Assembly (NCBI RefSeq): GCF_018619435.1
Contig: NZ_JAHFZF010000008.1
Coordinates: forward strand, 84,645 to 148,644
Origin: Rhodoferax sp. U11-2br
GTDB taxonomy: Bacteria; Pseudomonadota; Gammaproteobacteria; Burkholderiales; Burkholderiaceae_C
Length of the DNA: 64,000 bases
Reading direction: 5' to 3'
Shown: piece by piece, positions 35,738 to 44,706 of the stretch
How positions within the stretch are numbered: position 1 is the first letter of the stretch
How the letters are laid out: the number at the start of each line of letters is the position of its first letter
The notes under the pieces: generated by a model
What the model was told of the DNA's origin: nothing
Seen by the model: only the letters and a program-made list of their open reading frames with translations
Databases searched by the model: none
Made by a program: the position numbers and the translations under genes

Positions 35738-37387
35738 TCAGGCCACCGTCAGCGGGTAGATGTCCTTGATGTCCAGGATGTTCTTCTTGCTGCCATCTTC
35801 GATCTGGATATCGCCATGGATGTAGCCACCTTGCGAGCGAAAGCCCGGCACCAGCTCGGGGCAGCCACGCTCAGTAGCGATCAGGGTCAACAAGGCGAGT
35901 GCATCGGTGTCGTCAAAACGGCAATGGATATGTTTCTCGCTGGGCACAAACATGCCGCGGTGGGCATGTTGCGCCATGATCCGCTCGCCAATGCTCTTGG
36001 CCAGCGCCAGGTAGGCCGGGGCTTGCGTCGCGCGGGCGACTTCAAGCACAGCAAACAGCAAGATGGCGTCAGCCTGGCTAGCCACCAGAGGCGCCTTGGA
36101 TGCAGCCGGGTCAGTGGCATGCCATTCACCCAGGCCAAAATGGCGCGCCATCGCCACCACATGCTGCCAGAGTGATGCGCGCCCGGTCATGGCCCAGGCC
36201 GTCACGGTGGACAGGAAAACGATGGTGTTGATCGGCTTGCGCTCAAACACCCAGCCCTTTTTGCCGTAGAAGCCCCGACGTGGGAACACTTGCCCGGTCA
36301 GGTCCTTGCCATCAGCAAACATCGGCTTGATCTGGTTGGTTTCTGGCACATAGGCGTAGCGCAGCCAGGCATCCAGGCCGTCGACAGCCCATTGTTTGAG
36401 CTGCTCGCCCTTGGCGCCGAGCTGGCGGGCCAGCGTGAGCTGGGCCAGGGTGGCGTCACCGTAGATGCCCTCCGGGCCATTCATGGCGTCCGGGTCCATC
36501 TTGAACAGCACCCAGGCTTCCTGGGCCACATCGCCATACTCCGGGCCAAACTGGCGCTGGGCACGGTCACCGTAGAAGGAGTAGGTGAACTGTGGATGGT
36601 TCTCGTCGGTTGGCGCCTCTTCACGCTTGACCGGGCGGTTGAACTGGTAACAGCCCAGACCGGTTGCCGGGTAACGGCTGCGCACATATTGCCAGGCCAT
36701 AAACTCGGCCCAATCGAGCGCTTTTTCCTCACCCGGCACCCGCTGGCCGAGCAAACCGGCGCCGTAGATCAGGTCATTGCCGATGTTCACAAAGGACAGC
36801 CCCTTGGCTTCGCGCAGGATCTCCAGATCGCGATGCATCGGCTTGTCCCAGAAGCCTGCTGCTGGCAAGGGCCTGCCGTAGCTGCCGTGGCGCGTGAGTT
36901 CGAGGGTGTCCCAGTTGTCAATATGGCAGTTCCACTCGGCCTTGATGAGTTTTGCGGTGGCTTGCGGGTCAACCTCGAACATCAGCTCGTAGAACGGGTA
37001 ATGGTGCTTGATCTCATGCACCTTGTTTTTGCCTTCGGGGCCGACGGTATCGAGCGTCTTGAGGTCCAGGAAACAATGCCCACCCCAGGTCAGCAGCCCC
37101 GAAGCGTCCGCGTGGTCAAAATGCCAGCGGATCGCATCCATCGCCGCTTGTTTGTACTTGCCATCACCGCTCAAAGCCGAGAGTGCAGACAAAGTGCGAA
37201 ACAGGTTTTGCTGGGAGGCCAGGTTAGAAGGCTCCCAGTCGGTGCCTTCCATGTTGCGCCACTTCACCGGCTCACCGGTGAAGGTGTTCATGCCGTCAAA
37301 GAACAAGGGGGTGCCGTGATAAGGATCGCGGTAGGTGTTGAGGATGGTGTCAGCGTAGCGGCGGATGTAGTCAAGCATGGTATTCAT
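35738..37387 (-). CDS. Cytoplasmic pectate-lyase-like protein (PL2-type alpha/alpha-barrel suspected)
   Basis: This is a 549-residue protein without a signal peptide, starting at the ATG at 37387 with AGGAAAA upstream. Its N-terminus (YIRRYADTILNTYRDPYHGT) and repeated helical segments (QQNLFRTLSALSALSGD, LLTWGGHCFLDL, HEIKHHYPFYELMF) suggest an alpha/alpha toroid like polysaccharide lyase family 2, intracellular lyases that trim oligogalacturonides. I recognise this from overall pattern only and cannot name catalytic residues. Alternatives are another (alpha/alpha)-barrel carbohydrate enzyme or epimerase. It is divergent from a radical SAM/SPASM gene, and no pectin-uptake genes are nearby. 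Confidence 0.6.
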   Translation of the reverse strand: MNTMLDYIRRYADTILNTYRDPYHGTPLFFDGMNTFTGEPVKWRNMEGTDWEPSNLASQQNLFRTLSALSALSGDGKYKQAAMDAIRWHFDHADASGLLTWGGHCFLDLKTLDTVGPEGKNKVHEIKHHYPFYELMFEVDPQATAKLIKAEWNCHIDNWDTLELTRHGSYGRPLPAAGFWDKPMHRDLEILREAKGLSFVNIGNDLIYGAGLLGQRVPGEEKALDWAEFMAWQYVRSRYPATGLGCYQFNRPVKREEAPTDENHPQFTYSFYGDRAQRQFGPEYGDVAQEAWVLFKMDPDAMNGPEGIYGDATLAQLTLARQLGAKGEQLKQWAVDGLDAWLRYAYVPETNQIKPMFADGKDLTGQVFPRRGFYGKKGWVFERKPINTIVFLSTVTAWAMTGRASLWQHVVAMARHFGLGEWHATDPAASKAPLVASQADAILLFAVLEVARATQAPAYLALAKSIGERIMAQHAHRGMFVPSEKHIHCRFDDTDALALLTLIATERGCPELVPGFRSQGGYIHGDIQIEDGSKKNILDIKDIYPLTVA

Positions 37388-37753
37388 GGCGGTTTTCCTG
37401 GAACTGAAATACCGACAAAACGACGGACAGGAATTTCAACCGCATTGGCTGAAGTATGGCATGGGTCTCAGGTGTGAAATCAGTGTGGGTAGCCGAAGTT
37501 CGGGCTGGCCTAACCATGAAGACAACACATAGATCCAGGTCAAGTCTGAAGAATGTCGCGAGCCCGCCAAACCTCGACCAGATCAAACAAAGTGCATTCA
37601 CTACCCGAAGGTCGGCAAAAACAGCATCAAACCACCCTGTTTTGACACGCCCCGCGATTACCATCGGCGCCCCGCAAACGGCGGCAACCTGCCGCTGTGC
37701 GCCAATTTTTAGCCTTTAATCGCCCCGCTTACCGGAGCCCCCACCACCACACT
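37388..37753. other. 366-bp divergent gap
   Basis: This gap separates the pectate-lyase-like gene from the radical SAM gene. A plus-strand frame of 87 codons (37456-37719) fits within it and ends in TCRCAPIFSL, but it has no good ribosome-binding site and its composition looks random. A TTGACA at 37642-37647 points toward the radical SAM gene without a clear -10. No RNA gene or repeat was recognised. Confidence 0.45.
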
Positions 37754-38941
37754 ATGCACACCGAGACACCGATCCACTTTGTCCCCCACGCCGCCACAAC
37801 AGATGTACACCAGTCCGATACCAACCCGATTGTGGGCGGCCGGGTGGAACTGCAATTGCTCACCACCCTCAAATGCAACCTCAAATGCAGCTATTGTTCG
37901 CTGGGGGTTGGCGATATGCTGGGTTCGCAGGTCCATGTGGCGTACGACATTGAGCAGCTCAGCGCTTTTGTGGCGCAACACCTGAAGGGCAAGGAAATCT
38001 ATGTCACCTTCTACGGCGGCGAGCCCACGCTGAACAAGAAGCTGATGCTCGAAGTGATGCAGCGTTTCCCGAGCTTTCGCTTCCAGTTGCAGACCAATGC
38101 CACGCTGATCGACAACCTGCCCGAGTGGGCGCTGAACCGCCTGTCCAATGTGCTGGCCTCCATCGACGGCGGCGAATCCACCACCGACGGATACCGTGGC
38201 AAGGGCATCTACCGCCAGGTGGTGAAAAACCTCAAGGAAGTGCGCGACCACATCGGCGGCTCGGTCACCGCCCGCGTCACCTGGGGCAACCCCGACACCT
38301 GCTTTGAGGAACTGGACCAGCTGGTGGCCGAAGGCGCCCCGTTTGACTACCTGTACTGGCAGTTTGTGGCCGACGAGATGTATGCCGGCGACTCGGTTGC
38401 CAAACGCAAGGCGGTGCTGGTGCAGTTGATCGACAAGTTCTTCTCCCGCACCGATCTGCTCTACCCGCTGATCCCGCTGATGGGCATGGTGCGCAACAAA
38501 CTCTTCCCCACACGGGCGCTGGAGCTGTACGCCGGGGCCAGCCAGTGCCGCGTCTCTACCCACCTGCTCAACGTCATGCCCAACGGCGAGATCTATCCCT
38601 GCCCCGACATGATGTACGACCCGGCCATGAAGATGGGCGACATCAAGGCCAACTGGCTCAAGAAGAGCCCGCTGCAACAAGACCCGGCCATGCCCTGCCA
38701 CGACTGCGAAGCCTTTGCCTGGTGCCGCGGCAACTGCATGAAAAACATGCACCGGGGTTATGTGACCAATGACCTGCAGTACCGCAGCAACGTGGTCGAA
38801 CCCATTTGTGAACTGATTCGTTTCATGGGCCAGGAAATCGACAAGCGCAACCCACAGGCCTGGTTCGAGCAGCTCAGCCTGCCCGTGCGCAAACAGATCA
38901 TGGACTGCGAGGTCTACGAGTACGTTGAGGTCATGCCTTAA
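37754..38941 (+). CDS. Radical SAM protein with SPASM domain
   Basis: This is a 395-residue iron-sulfur enzyme. Cys41, Cys45 and Cys48 (CNLKCSYC) bind the SAM cluster, and FYGGEPTLNK is the SAM-contacting GGEP motif. The C-terminal third carries a canonical SPASM pattern for auxiliary clusters: C-x12-G-x4-C (CRVSTHLLNVMPNGEIYPC), then C-x2-C-x5-C-x3-C (CHDCEAFAWCRGNC) and a later Cys in VEPICELI. SPASM enzymes mature sulfatases, make RiPP cross-links or modify enzymes. The start at 37754 matches where similarity should begin; upstream codons are unlikely. No sulfatase or obvious precursor peptide is adjacent. Confidence 0.88.
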   Translation: MHTETPIHFVPHAATTDVHQSDTNPIVGGRVELQLLTTLKCNLKCSYCSLGVGDMLGSQVHVAYDIEQLSAFVAQHLKGKEIYVTFYGGEPTLNKKLMLEVMQRFPSFRFQLQTNATLIDNLPEWALNRLSNVLASIDGGESTTDGYRGKGIYRQVVKNLKEVRDHIGGSVTARVTWGNPDTCFEELDQLVAEGAPFDYLYWQFVADEMYAGDSVAKRKAVLVQLIDKFFSRTDLLYPLIPLMGMVRNKLFPTRALELYAGASQCRVSTHLLNVMPNGEIYPCPDMMYDPAMKMGDIKANWLKKSPLQQDPAMPCHDCEAFAWCRGNCMKNMHRGYVTNDLQYRSNVVEPICELIRFMGQEIDKRNPQAWFEQLSLPVRKQIMDCEVYEYVEVMP

Positions 38942-39037
38942 GGTGCCTCTTCGCAGAAGCGGGCCATCCACGTGGCCCACAATCAAGCTGTCGCACTCGA
39001 TTGAACACAAAAGAGCTGCTTAGCCATATCAGGACCT

Positions 39038-39290
39038 ACGCGGCTTGCTACTGAGTCAGTAGCATTTTCGGGTGGTCAACTCACTTGCATGTGGGCGGCG
39101 CATCGACGTTGTTGGCGTGCGCCATCTCGGCGGCCATACCGAAGCTTTCACCCGGCGTGGGTGTCAGCGATGCCGAAGATGTGCGGCCCACGGCTGGCAG
39201 CACCAGGTCGTAAGTTTGTGAATCATGTACCTTCGCACCCTTTTCTGCTGGCACAACGGAGACTTGCGCCTGGCCCAGCGCTAAGCCCTA
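39038..39290 (-). pseudogene. Remnant of an lpdA 3' end with internal deletions
   Basis: Three blocks are collinear with the intact PDH lpdA at 46756-48618. Block 39038-39158 matches the right arm of its terminator, the stop codon (39081-39083 against 46756-46758) and the C-terminal codons. Block 39162-39184 matches about 47270-47292. Block 39181-39280 matches about 47390-47480, where I count 36 of the first 40 bases identical. The intervening lpdA sequence is missing. The C-terminal peptide would read GMAAEMAHANNVDAPPTCK, against GMAAEIAHGSCTDVPPARK in the intact gene, so the copy comes from a diverged allele or has decayed for a long time. Confidence 0.8.
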
Positions 39291-39345
39291 GCAACGTCCA
39301 TCAAAGCTCAACAAGGTCAGAACCTCGCATGTCATACCGGGTACT

Positions 39346-40536
39346 TCATGGACCCGAAAACGGTGCCAGTGGTACCCAAGCAGCAATGGCTTGCGCAACG
39401 AGGTGGGCAGGAAGAAACTCTTGCTCCAGGCGGCCGCGTTGTTGTGTGCGCAGATACAGGTCCAGTGCTTGCTCTGAAGGTGCCAAGGCATTGGCCAGTG
39501 ACTGTGGGGCATGTACCGGTTCGGGCACCGCCAAGTGTGCGTGCGTGTCAAACGTTTGGCGATCCATCAGCAGTACAAGCAAACCGGGGAGGAGTGCCCG
39601 AGCATGCGCGAGCATGGCCAGACCCCAGGTATCAAGATCACCCCAATAGGCAACGCTACGCTCCTGTAGCCATGGGGCGCTCAACCAGGACAGGTTCAGA
39701 CCACTGCCGAGGACGGCGATGGTGTCTGGCACGGGCGTGGGTAATTGGTGCAGGCAACGTTCGTTTTCCACCAGCAAAATGCGGCGACCAGGCACGGCGC
39801 AGGTTTGCAGCTCGGTGGTGGTGACACGCTGGCGGCGAAACGGTAGCAGTCCCTCGGCCAGGGGGGCCACCAGTACCCAGTGCTCGCCCTCGGGGCTGGC
39901 ATCCAGGAACGCGGTCAAGCCTTGGCGACTGGCCTCTCCCTCGAAAAGCTCATCAAGCAGGGCTTTAAGCACCCCATCATGGCGCTCGAAGAATTTGCTG
40001 TCGTTTCCTGCCAGTGCCAGCGCGCGCAGCGGTCGGCCTTGGGCGCAGCCGGGCTCCAATTGCAGCGCAATGCGGGTGGCAGTGACGATTTGATCGGCTG
40101 ACAGATGCCGCCACAGCGCCAACCTGCGCAGCAACAGGGCATGAAAACGCATGTCCACTTGGGGCAGTACGCTGGTCAGGGCACGGTAGTCCGCGCTGGC
40201 TTGCGTGCCGCAGCCATCGGCATGCTGCTCAAAGGCCGCAGCGCAGTCCGAGGGGCGCAAGACCCAGTGGGTGGGCACGTCAATGGGCGTTGCGCCACCG
40301 CGGTACTGGCGTGCCGTCCACTCCACCTGACCGGGACCCTGCGTGGCAACGGCACGCCACTGCTGTAAGTGCTGGCGCACGGCGGCGCTGTCATCTCGAA
40401 AACTGAGCGCACCGGGCTCACCGATGGGGAGTCGCAACGGCCAAGCCTGCGGGTTGCGCAGCAGGTGCTGTTCGCGCCAGTCACCGCGCTGCCATTGGCG
40501 CACAAGCTGGTTGGCAAGTTGGCGGGGAGATTTCAT
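39346..40536 (-). CDS. jetD: Wadjet subunit JetD (DUF3322/DUF2220, Toprim nuclease)
   Basis: This is a 396-residue nuclease subunit of a Wadjet type I anti-plasmid system. The C-terminal half has the Toprim residues: Glu in ILLVENERC (about residue 255) and DxD in YWGDLDTWGLAML (about 300). This is the topoisomerase VI-like cleavage centre that cuts circular plasmid DNA after JetABC loop extrusion. The N-terminal DUF3322 part begins SPRQLANQLVRQWQRGDW. It is the last gene of jetABCD, 42 bp after jetC, and ends about 55 bp from the lpdA remnant. All expected catalytic residues are present, so it looks functional. Confidence 0.93.
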   Translation of the reverse strand: MKSPRQLANQLVRQWQRGDWREQHLLRNPQAWPLRLPIGEPGALSFRDDSAAVRQHLQQWRAVATQGPGQVEWTARQYRGGATPIDVPTHWVLRPSDCAAAFEQHADGCGTQASADYRALTSVLPQVDMRFHALLLRRLALWRHLSADQIVTATRIALQLEPGCAQGRPLRALALAGNDSKFFERHDGVLKALLDELFEGEASRQGLTAFLDASPEGEHWVLVAPLAEGLLPFRRQRVTTTELQTCAVPGRRILLVENERCLHQLPTPVPDTIAVLGSGLNLSWLSAPWLQERSVAYWGDLDTWGLAMLAHARALLPGLLVLLMDRQTFDTHAHLAVPEPVHAPQSLANALAPSEQALDLYLRTQQRGRLEQEFLPAHLVAQAIAAWVPLAPFSGP

Positions 40537-40578
40537 ACGCTCTCAAAAACATAGTTGTATACGCATTAACTAAGAGGG

Positions 40579-43500
40579 TTAGATGTCATTTTGATGCTTA
40601 ACCTGCCGTTGCTGCGCCCGCGCGTCGATTTCCTGCCAGCTCAGGGATGCGAGTGTGGCCTGGCGGCCCAGACGGTGCACCAGCACGGCGCTGCGCGTGT
40701 GGTTGCGCAGCAAGCGCAGCTCCTTGTTGGGGGTGACAAAGAGGGCGTGCAGCCCGAACTGGCGCAGCGCCTCGATGATGCGCGCGGCCACGGCCTGCGA
40801 GCTTTTGGAGAACGCCTCATCGAGCACGATGCTGGCAAACAGCGGCTGGCTACGCCCCTGTGGACACAGCGCGTAACTCAGCGAGGCGGTGAGCACATAG
40901 CTGGCGATGATTTCCTTCTCACCCCCGCTACCGCCTTGGGAGCCGGTTCGCCGCTCCAGCACCTGCTGACTTTTGCGATCCAACACATGAACCGCAAACT
41001 GCAAGCGGTAGCGTGCGTCCAGCAACGCCTGGGCTGCCTTGGTGCGGCGGTTGGTGGCATGCTCGCGCAGCAAGGCCACCATGGTTTGCAGCGCCCGGTA
41101 GTGGCTCTGCCCACCGTCGTCTCGCAGGCGTTCGCTGCGCAGTTGCGCCAGGGTCTTGTGCAGGTCTTGCAACACAGGATGGACAACGGGCTGTGGCGCC
41201 AATTGCAGGTAGCGCCCCTGCTGGAAGTCCACACGGGCCAGGGTGTCGTTGAGCCGGTCCAGCCGTTCGGTGATTTCCGCCACCTGAGCATCGATGCCCG
41301 ATAGCAGCGTGCTCACGCCCTGGTCAGACGCGGCGTTGAGGTAGTCCTGAAAGCGCGCGCGCTTGGCCGGCAAGTCCTCTTCTACCAGCACGCGCAGGCG
41401 CTCCAGGTAGGCGCTCAGGGCCGCGACTTCCTGGAGTTCTTCGGCCAGCGCACCCCGGTCTTCCTTTTGTGCCTTCCCCATCTGGCGGATGATGTCTTTG
41501 TGCAGTTCGGCGAGTTGGTTCTCCTGGGCGCTGCGTTGCTGCTGCGTCTGCGTTTGCGCTTGTCTTTCCTGGGCTTCCAGAGTGTCGCAGGCTAAGGGTT
41601 GGGACAGCATCGCGTGGATGGCGCTGTCCCAGGAAGTAGCGTCTTCACCAAGGGCCGATGGCCGCGCCGCGTAGTCACCCTGTCGGGCCTGAGCGCTGGC
41701 GTGGCGCTCTTGCACGCCTGCTTGCGCCTTTTCAAGGTCGAGCAAGATGCCAGCCAGCGTCGTGGTGTGATCCCGTGCGGCCTCCCAGCGTGCCTTGGCC
41801 TGGGCGGTGTCGGAATGCGGGTCGAGCAATGCGGCCAGGCGCTCTTGCAGGCGCTGCAGTTCTGCCTCCACGCTGTCAGCGTCCAGATCGTCCCACTGCA
41901 GGGCCTGCAATTGCTGCCAAAGCCGCATCAATTCGGCCGTTTTCCCTTGTGAAGTCTGCGCAGCACGCTTCTCATTTTGCAGCACCTCCCATTGCTGCGT
42001 CTGTTCGCCAATCCGCGTCTCCAGTTGCTGGATGCGGTCGTGGTTGTCAAAACCGGTCATCCAGTCCTGGTCGATGCGCTTCTGGTCCTGCTTGTCGAAG
42101 TGCTGCGCCTTGCCGGACATCAGGCCTTGCTGTGTCATGGCGTGCGCCGTAGCACGCAGGGCCTGGGCGCTGTCCACGCAGTGCAGATCCTGCTCGGCCA
42201 GCAACTGGCGCAGCGTGCCTGCGTAGGCATGGTCTTTCAGGTTGAGTTTGGCGGCAAAGCCGTCCGCCAAGAACTGCGCGGGCTTGGCGGGTTCGCGCAC
42301 CTCCAGCAAGCGCACATGCAGGTGGTTGTGGCGCTGGTTGACCCAGGTCAGCGCGTCTTCCATGGCCTGTGGCGGCACCAGGATGCGCAGGCGGTGGCTG
42401 CCCAGCGCACGTTCGATGGCGCCGCGCCAGGCATGCTGCTTTTTCTGCACTTCCACCAGTTCGGCAACAAAGGGCAGGTCGTCGGGCGGCAGTTCCAATT
42501 GCTCTGCCAGCGCGGCACGGAATTGGGCGAATGCTGGCGGCAGGTTGGAGCCAGGACGTGCACGCACGGCTTCCTGCTCAGCCCGAAGCTGCGCCAATTC
42601 GGTGTGCGCGTTGCGTTCGCGGGTCACGGCGGTTTCCGTGGCCACCTGCAGTGCTGGTTGTTGCGCCTCCAACTCTTGCAGTTGAAGGGCGGCCCGCTGC
42701 TGGTGCTGGGCCAGCACTTCGGCACTGAGTGGCTCGGTGCTGTGCAGCGCCTGTACCAGGCCCAGGTGCTGCGCCAGCGCCCGGTAGTCGGTGGCATTCT
42801 TTCGCTTTTGGGCCAGCACGCTGCTCTGCGCCTTGATGCTTTGCTCCAGCAACGAGACGTTTCCACCGCCTGCATTCAAATAGGTTTCCAGCAGCGTATG
42901 TTCGTCCCTGCGGGCCTGTTCCAGCGCCGCGCTGTCCGTTTCGATCTGGCGCCGCTGCACATCCAGCGTGGCATGCAACTGCGCAACGCGTTCACCCCAT
43001 AGCCGCACGCCCTGCGCCGCAAACCAGTGCGGCAATGCGGTTTGCAACAGGCGCAGCTCTTGCAGGCGCTGGCTTTGCTGCGCCTCGCGCTGCGCCATCT
43101 CGCGCAGCGGCAGCAGGGCCAGGTACTGGCGGTTGGCCAGTTCGAGTTCGGCATGAATGGCGGCCAGCTCGTCAAAGCTCTTGGCCACCTCGTGCGCGGC
43201 GTCAAAGGCGCTGTGATCATCAAGCACCAGCTCGCGAAAGATGTCGTCGATGCTGTTGAGCTGCTTGAGACCCGCCGCGCGATTGAGCAGCGTGAAGGCG
43301 TTGGGCCCGACCTCGAAGCAGCTTTGCAGCCGCGCCAGGTAGGCGGACTTGCTGGGGAAGAAGCGCAGGCTCTCGGTCGCTTTCTCCAGTCGGCTCAAGG
43401 CACGGGCGCCGCCGCTGTGGTGTTCTTCCAGCCACAGGTCCAGACTGTGCCCCGGTCCTTGCGCGAAACACCAGCGCTTGTTCAGGTCACTGGCGCTGGA

Positions 43501-43908
43501 GCTGCTGCCGTCGAACCAGAAGATGGCGCCGATCAATACGCTGTCTGGCTCGACGCCCTGTCCACCTGCGCCGCGCACCAGCTTGGCGGCAATGCCGGTG
43601 ACGCAGCGACCGCCGCGGGACAGGTGGCCGTTGCTATCGGAACTGTCCAGCACGCCCTGGCCAGGGCCGCTGGCGCCACGCACGTAGGAGACAAGGTCGC
43701 GGTCGCTCTCGAACCCGCCGGTGGAGGCCAGGTTGTAACGCGGGTTGGCGCACAACAGGGTCATCAGTGCGTCGACCAGGGTGGTCTTGCCGCTGCCTGT
43801 GGGACCGATGATGGCGGTGTTGGCCGCATCAATGTGGGCCTGATGGCGACCCGCGAAGGCGCCCCAGTTGTACAGGTGCAGTTCCTGCAGTCGGTAGCCG
43901 AGGGTCAT
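40579..43908 (-). CDS. jetC: Wadjet subunit JetC (SMC-like ATPase)
   Basis: This is a 1109-residue SMC-family motor, starting at the ATG at 43908, which overlaps the jetB stop by four bases; an upstream extension of 13 codons in the same frame is not needed. Walker A GPTGSGKTTLVDAL is near residue 32. Two long coiled-coil arms rich in Gln, Ala and Leu flank a hinge region around residues 480-560. Near the C-terminus come the signature GGSGGEKE and Walker B SIVLDEAFS. JetC, with kleisin JetA and the small JetB, forms the loop-extruding MukBEF-like complex that senses plasmid size. No frameshift is visible. Confidence 0.95.
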   Translation of the reverse strand: MTLGYRLQELHLYNWGAFAGRHQAHIDAANTAIIGPTGSGKTTLVDALMTLLCANPRYNLASTGGFESDRDLVSYVRGASGPGQGVLDSSDSNGHLSRGGRCVTGIAAKLVRGAGGQGVEPDSVLIGAIFWFDGSSSSASDLNKRWCFAQGPGHSLDLWLEEHHSGGARALSRLEKATESLRFFPSKSAYLARLQSCFEVGPNAFTLLNRAAGLKQLNSIDDIFRELVLDDHSAFDAAHEVAKSFDELAAIHAELELANRQYLALLPLREMAQREAQQSQRLQELRLLQTALPHWFAAQGVRLWGERVAQLHATLDVQRRQIETDSAALEQARRDEHTLLETYLNAGGGNVSLLEQSIKAQSSVLAQKRKNATDYRALAQHLGLVQALHSTEPLSAEVLAQHQQRAALQLQELEAQQPALQVATETAVTRERNAHTELAQLRAEQEAVRARPGSNLPPAFAQFRAALAEQLELPPDDLPFVAELVEVQKKQHAWRGAIERALGSHRLRILVPPQAMEDALTWVNQRHNHLHVRLLEVREPAKPAQFLADGFAAKLNLKDHAYAGTLRQLLAEQDLHCVDSAQALRATAHAMTQQGLMSGKAQHFDKQDQKRIDQDWMTGFDNHDRIQQLETRIGEQTQQWEVLQNEKRAAQTSQGKTAELMRLWQQLQALQWDDLDADSVEAELQRLQERLAALLDPHSDTAQAKARWEAARDHTTTLAGILLDLEKAQAGVQERHASAQARQGDYAARPSALGEDATSWDSAIHAMLSQPLACDTLEAQERQAQTQTQQQRSAQENQLAELHKDIIRQMGKAQKEDRGALAEELQEVAALSAYLERLRVLVEEDLPAKRARFQDYLNAASDQGVSTLLSGIDAQVAEITERLDRLNDTLARVDFQQGRYLQLAPQPVVHPVLQDLHKTLAQLRSERLRDDGGQSHYRALQTMVALLREHATNRRTKAAQALLDARYRLQFAVHVLDRKSQQVLERRTGSQGGSGGEKEIIASYVLTASLSYALCPQGRSQPLFASIVLDEAFSKSSQAVAARIIEALRQFGLHALFVTPNKELRLLRNHTRSAVLVHRLGRQATLASLSWQEIDARAQQRQVKHQNDI

Positions 43909-44633
43909 TCGTCCGCCCCTTGTGCTGGTGCTACGTTGGCCCGGCATTTATCGCGCAGCGTTTGCAGCAACGCTTGCAGGTTTTCGGGATTCGCCAGGTG
44001 CACGATCATGGGGCGGATAGTGAAGCCGTCTTGCGCATCCACTTCGGACACCACGCCATGGCCGCGCAGGTTCTCCAGCAGATTCAGCAGGCGCTTGCGC
44101 TCTTGCATGTCGCTGCCGGTGCTACCCAGATAGACTTCCAACTGGGGCAGCAGGCTGTCCACGCTCAGGTGTACCGGCACGCCCAGGCCGCTTTCCTGCT
44201 CGCGCTGCAAAAACTCGCGCCGCAGAATGGCCAGCAGCAGCGACTGCTCCAAGGTGAGGCGCTGGCGGCGCACCAGAGGGTGCGTCCACTCATCCTCGTC
44301 CTCGCCGTCGGCCTGGTAGGTGGCGGCGATGACCACGAAGGCCAAGCCGCGGTGATCGTCCAGGCGCACGGCCAAGTCCAGCGGCTCCAGCAGCGCATCT
44401 ACGCGCGCCGTGTCAATGGCGAGTTGACGGAACAGGTGGGGCTTGGCGGACCGCTCCAACAGGCCGTGTTTCAGCAGTTCCTGCACCGCGCGGCGCAAGG
44501 CGGACGGTGTGGCCGGGGCCATTTCCGGTGCAGGCGCGGGCGGTGTTTGTGCAGCTTCGGGGGCATCAACCGCAGCGTCGGCCTGGGCGGCACTGACCCA
44601 TTGGTCAAAGATGTCCGGGGTGTCAGGTTGCAT
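43905..44633 (-). CDS. jetB: Wadjet subunit JetB (DUF4194, KITE-like)
   Basis: This is a 242-residue protein beginning MQPDTPDIFDQWVSAAQAD; a GTG one codon earlier is possible. After an Ala/Pro-rich N-terminal tail, two winged-helix-like halves follow: LRRAVQELLKHGLLERS...LFRQLAID, then RKRLLNLLENLRGHGVVSEVD. This fits DUF4194, the MukE-like partner that binds the JetA kleisin. Its stop overlaps jetC, and it is about 70 bp after jetA, with a dispersed repeat in that gap. Confidence 0.9.
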   Translation of the reverse strand: MQPDTPDIFDQWVSAAQADAAVDAPEAAQTPPAPAPEMAPATPSALRRAVQELLKHGLLERSAKPHLFRQLAIDTARVDALLEPLDLAVRLDDHRGLAFVVIAATYQADGEDEDEWTHPLVRRQRLTLEQSLLLAILRREFLQREQESGLGVPVHLSVDSLLPQLEVYLGSTGSDMQERKRLLNLLENLRGHGVVSEVDAQDGFTIRPMIVHLANPENLQALLQTLRDKCRANVAPAQGADE

Positions 44634-44651
44634 CACTTTATCAACTTTTGT

Positions 44652-44704
44652 GTATTTTTAGGCTGCATCCCTGGTGGAATATGCGCATGCAGCTATCATT
44701 TTTG
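44652..44704 (-). repeat. Dispersed repeat between jetA and jetB
   Basis: On the minus strand it reads AAATGATAGCTGCATGCGCA and then CCAGGGATGCAGCCTAAAAA, very close to the consensus of the chromosomal copies, including the GATAGCTGC left end. It fills the whole jetA-jetB gap. Confidence 0.65.
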
Positions 44705-44706
44705 CA

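Noticed and set aside
38961..38978. Terminator of the radical SAM gene (GGGCCA / TGGCCC stem)
   Set aside because: No T-run follows within the next 20 bases, so only a weak hairpin can be claimed.
37709..39010. 433-codon minus-strand frame covering the radical SAM gene
   Set aside because: The opposite strand encodes an intact CxxxCxxC and SPASM protein; the antisense frame has only shadow composition.
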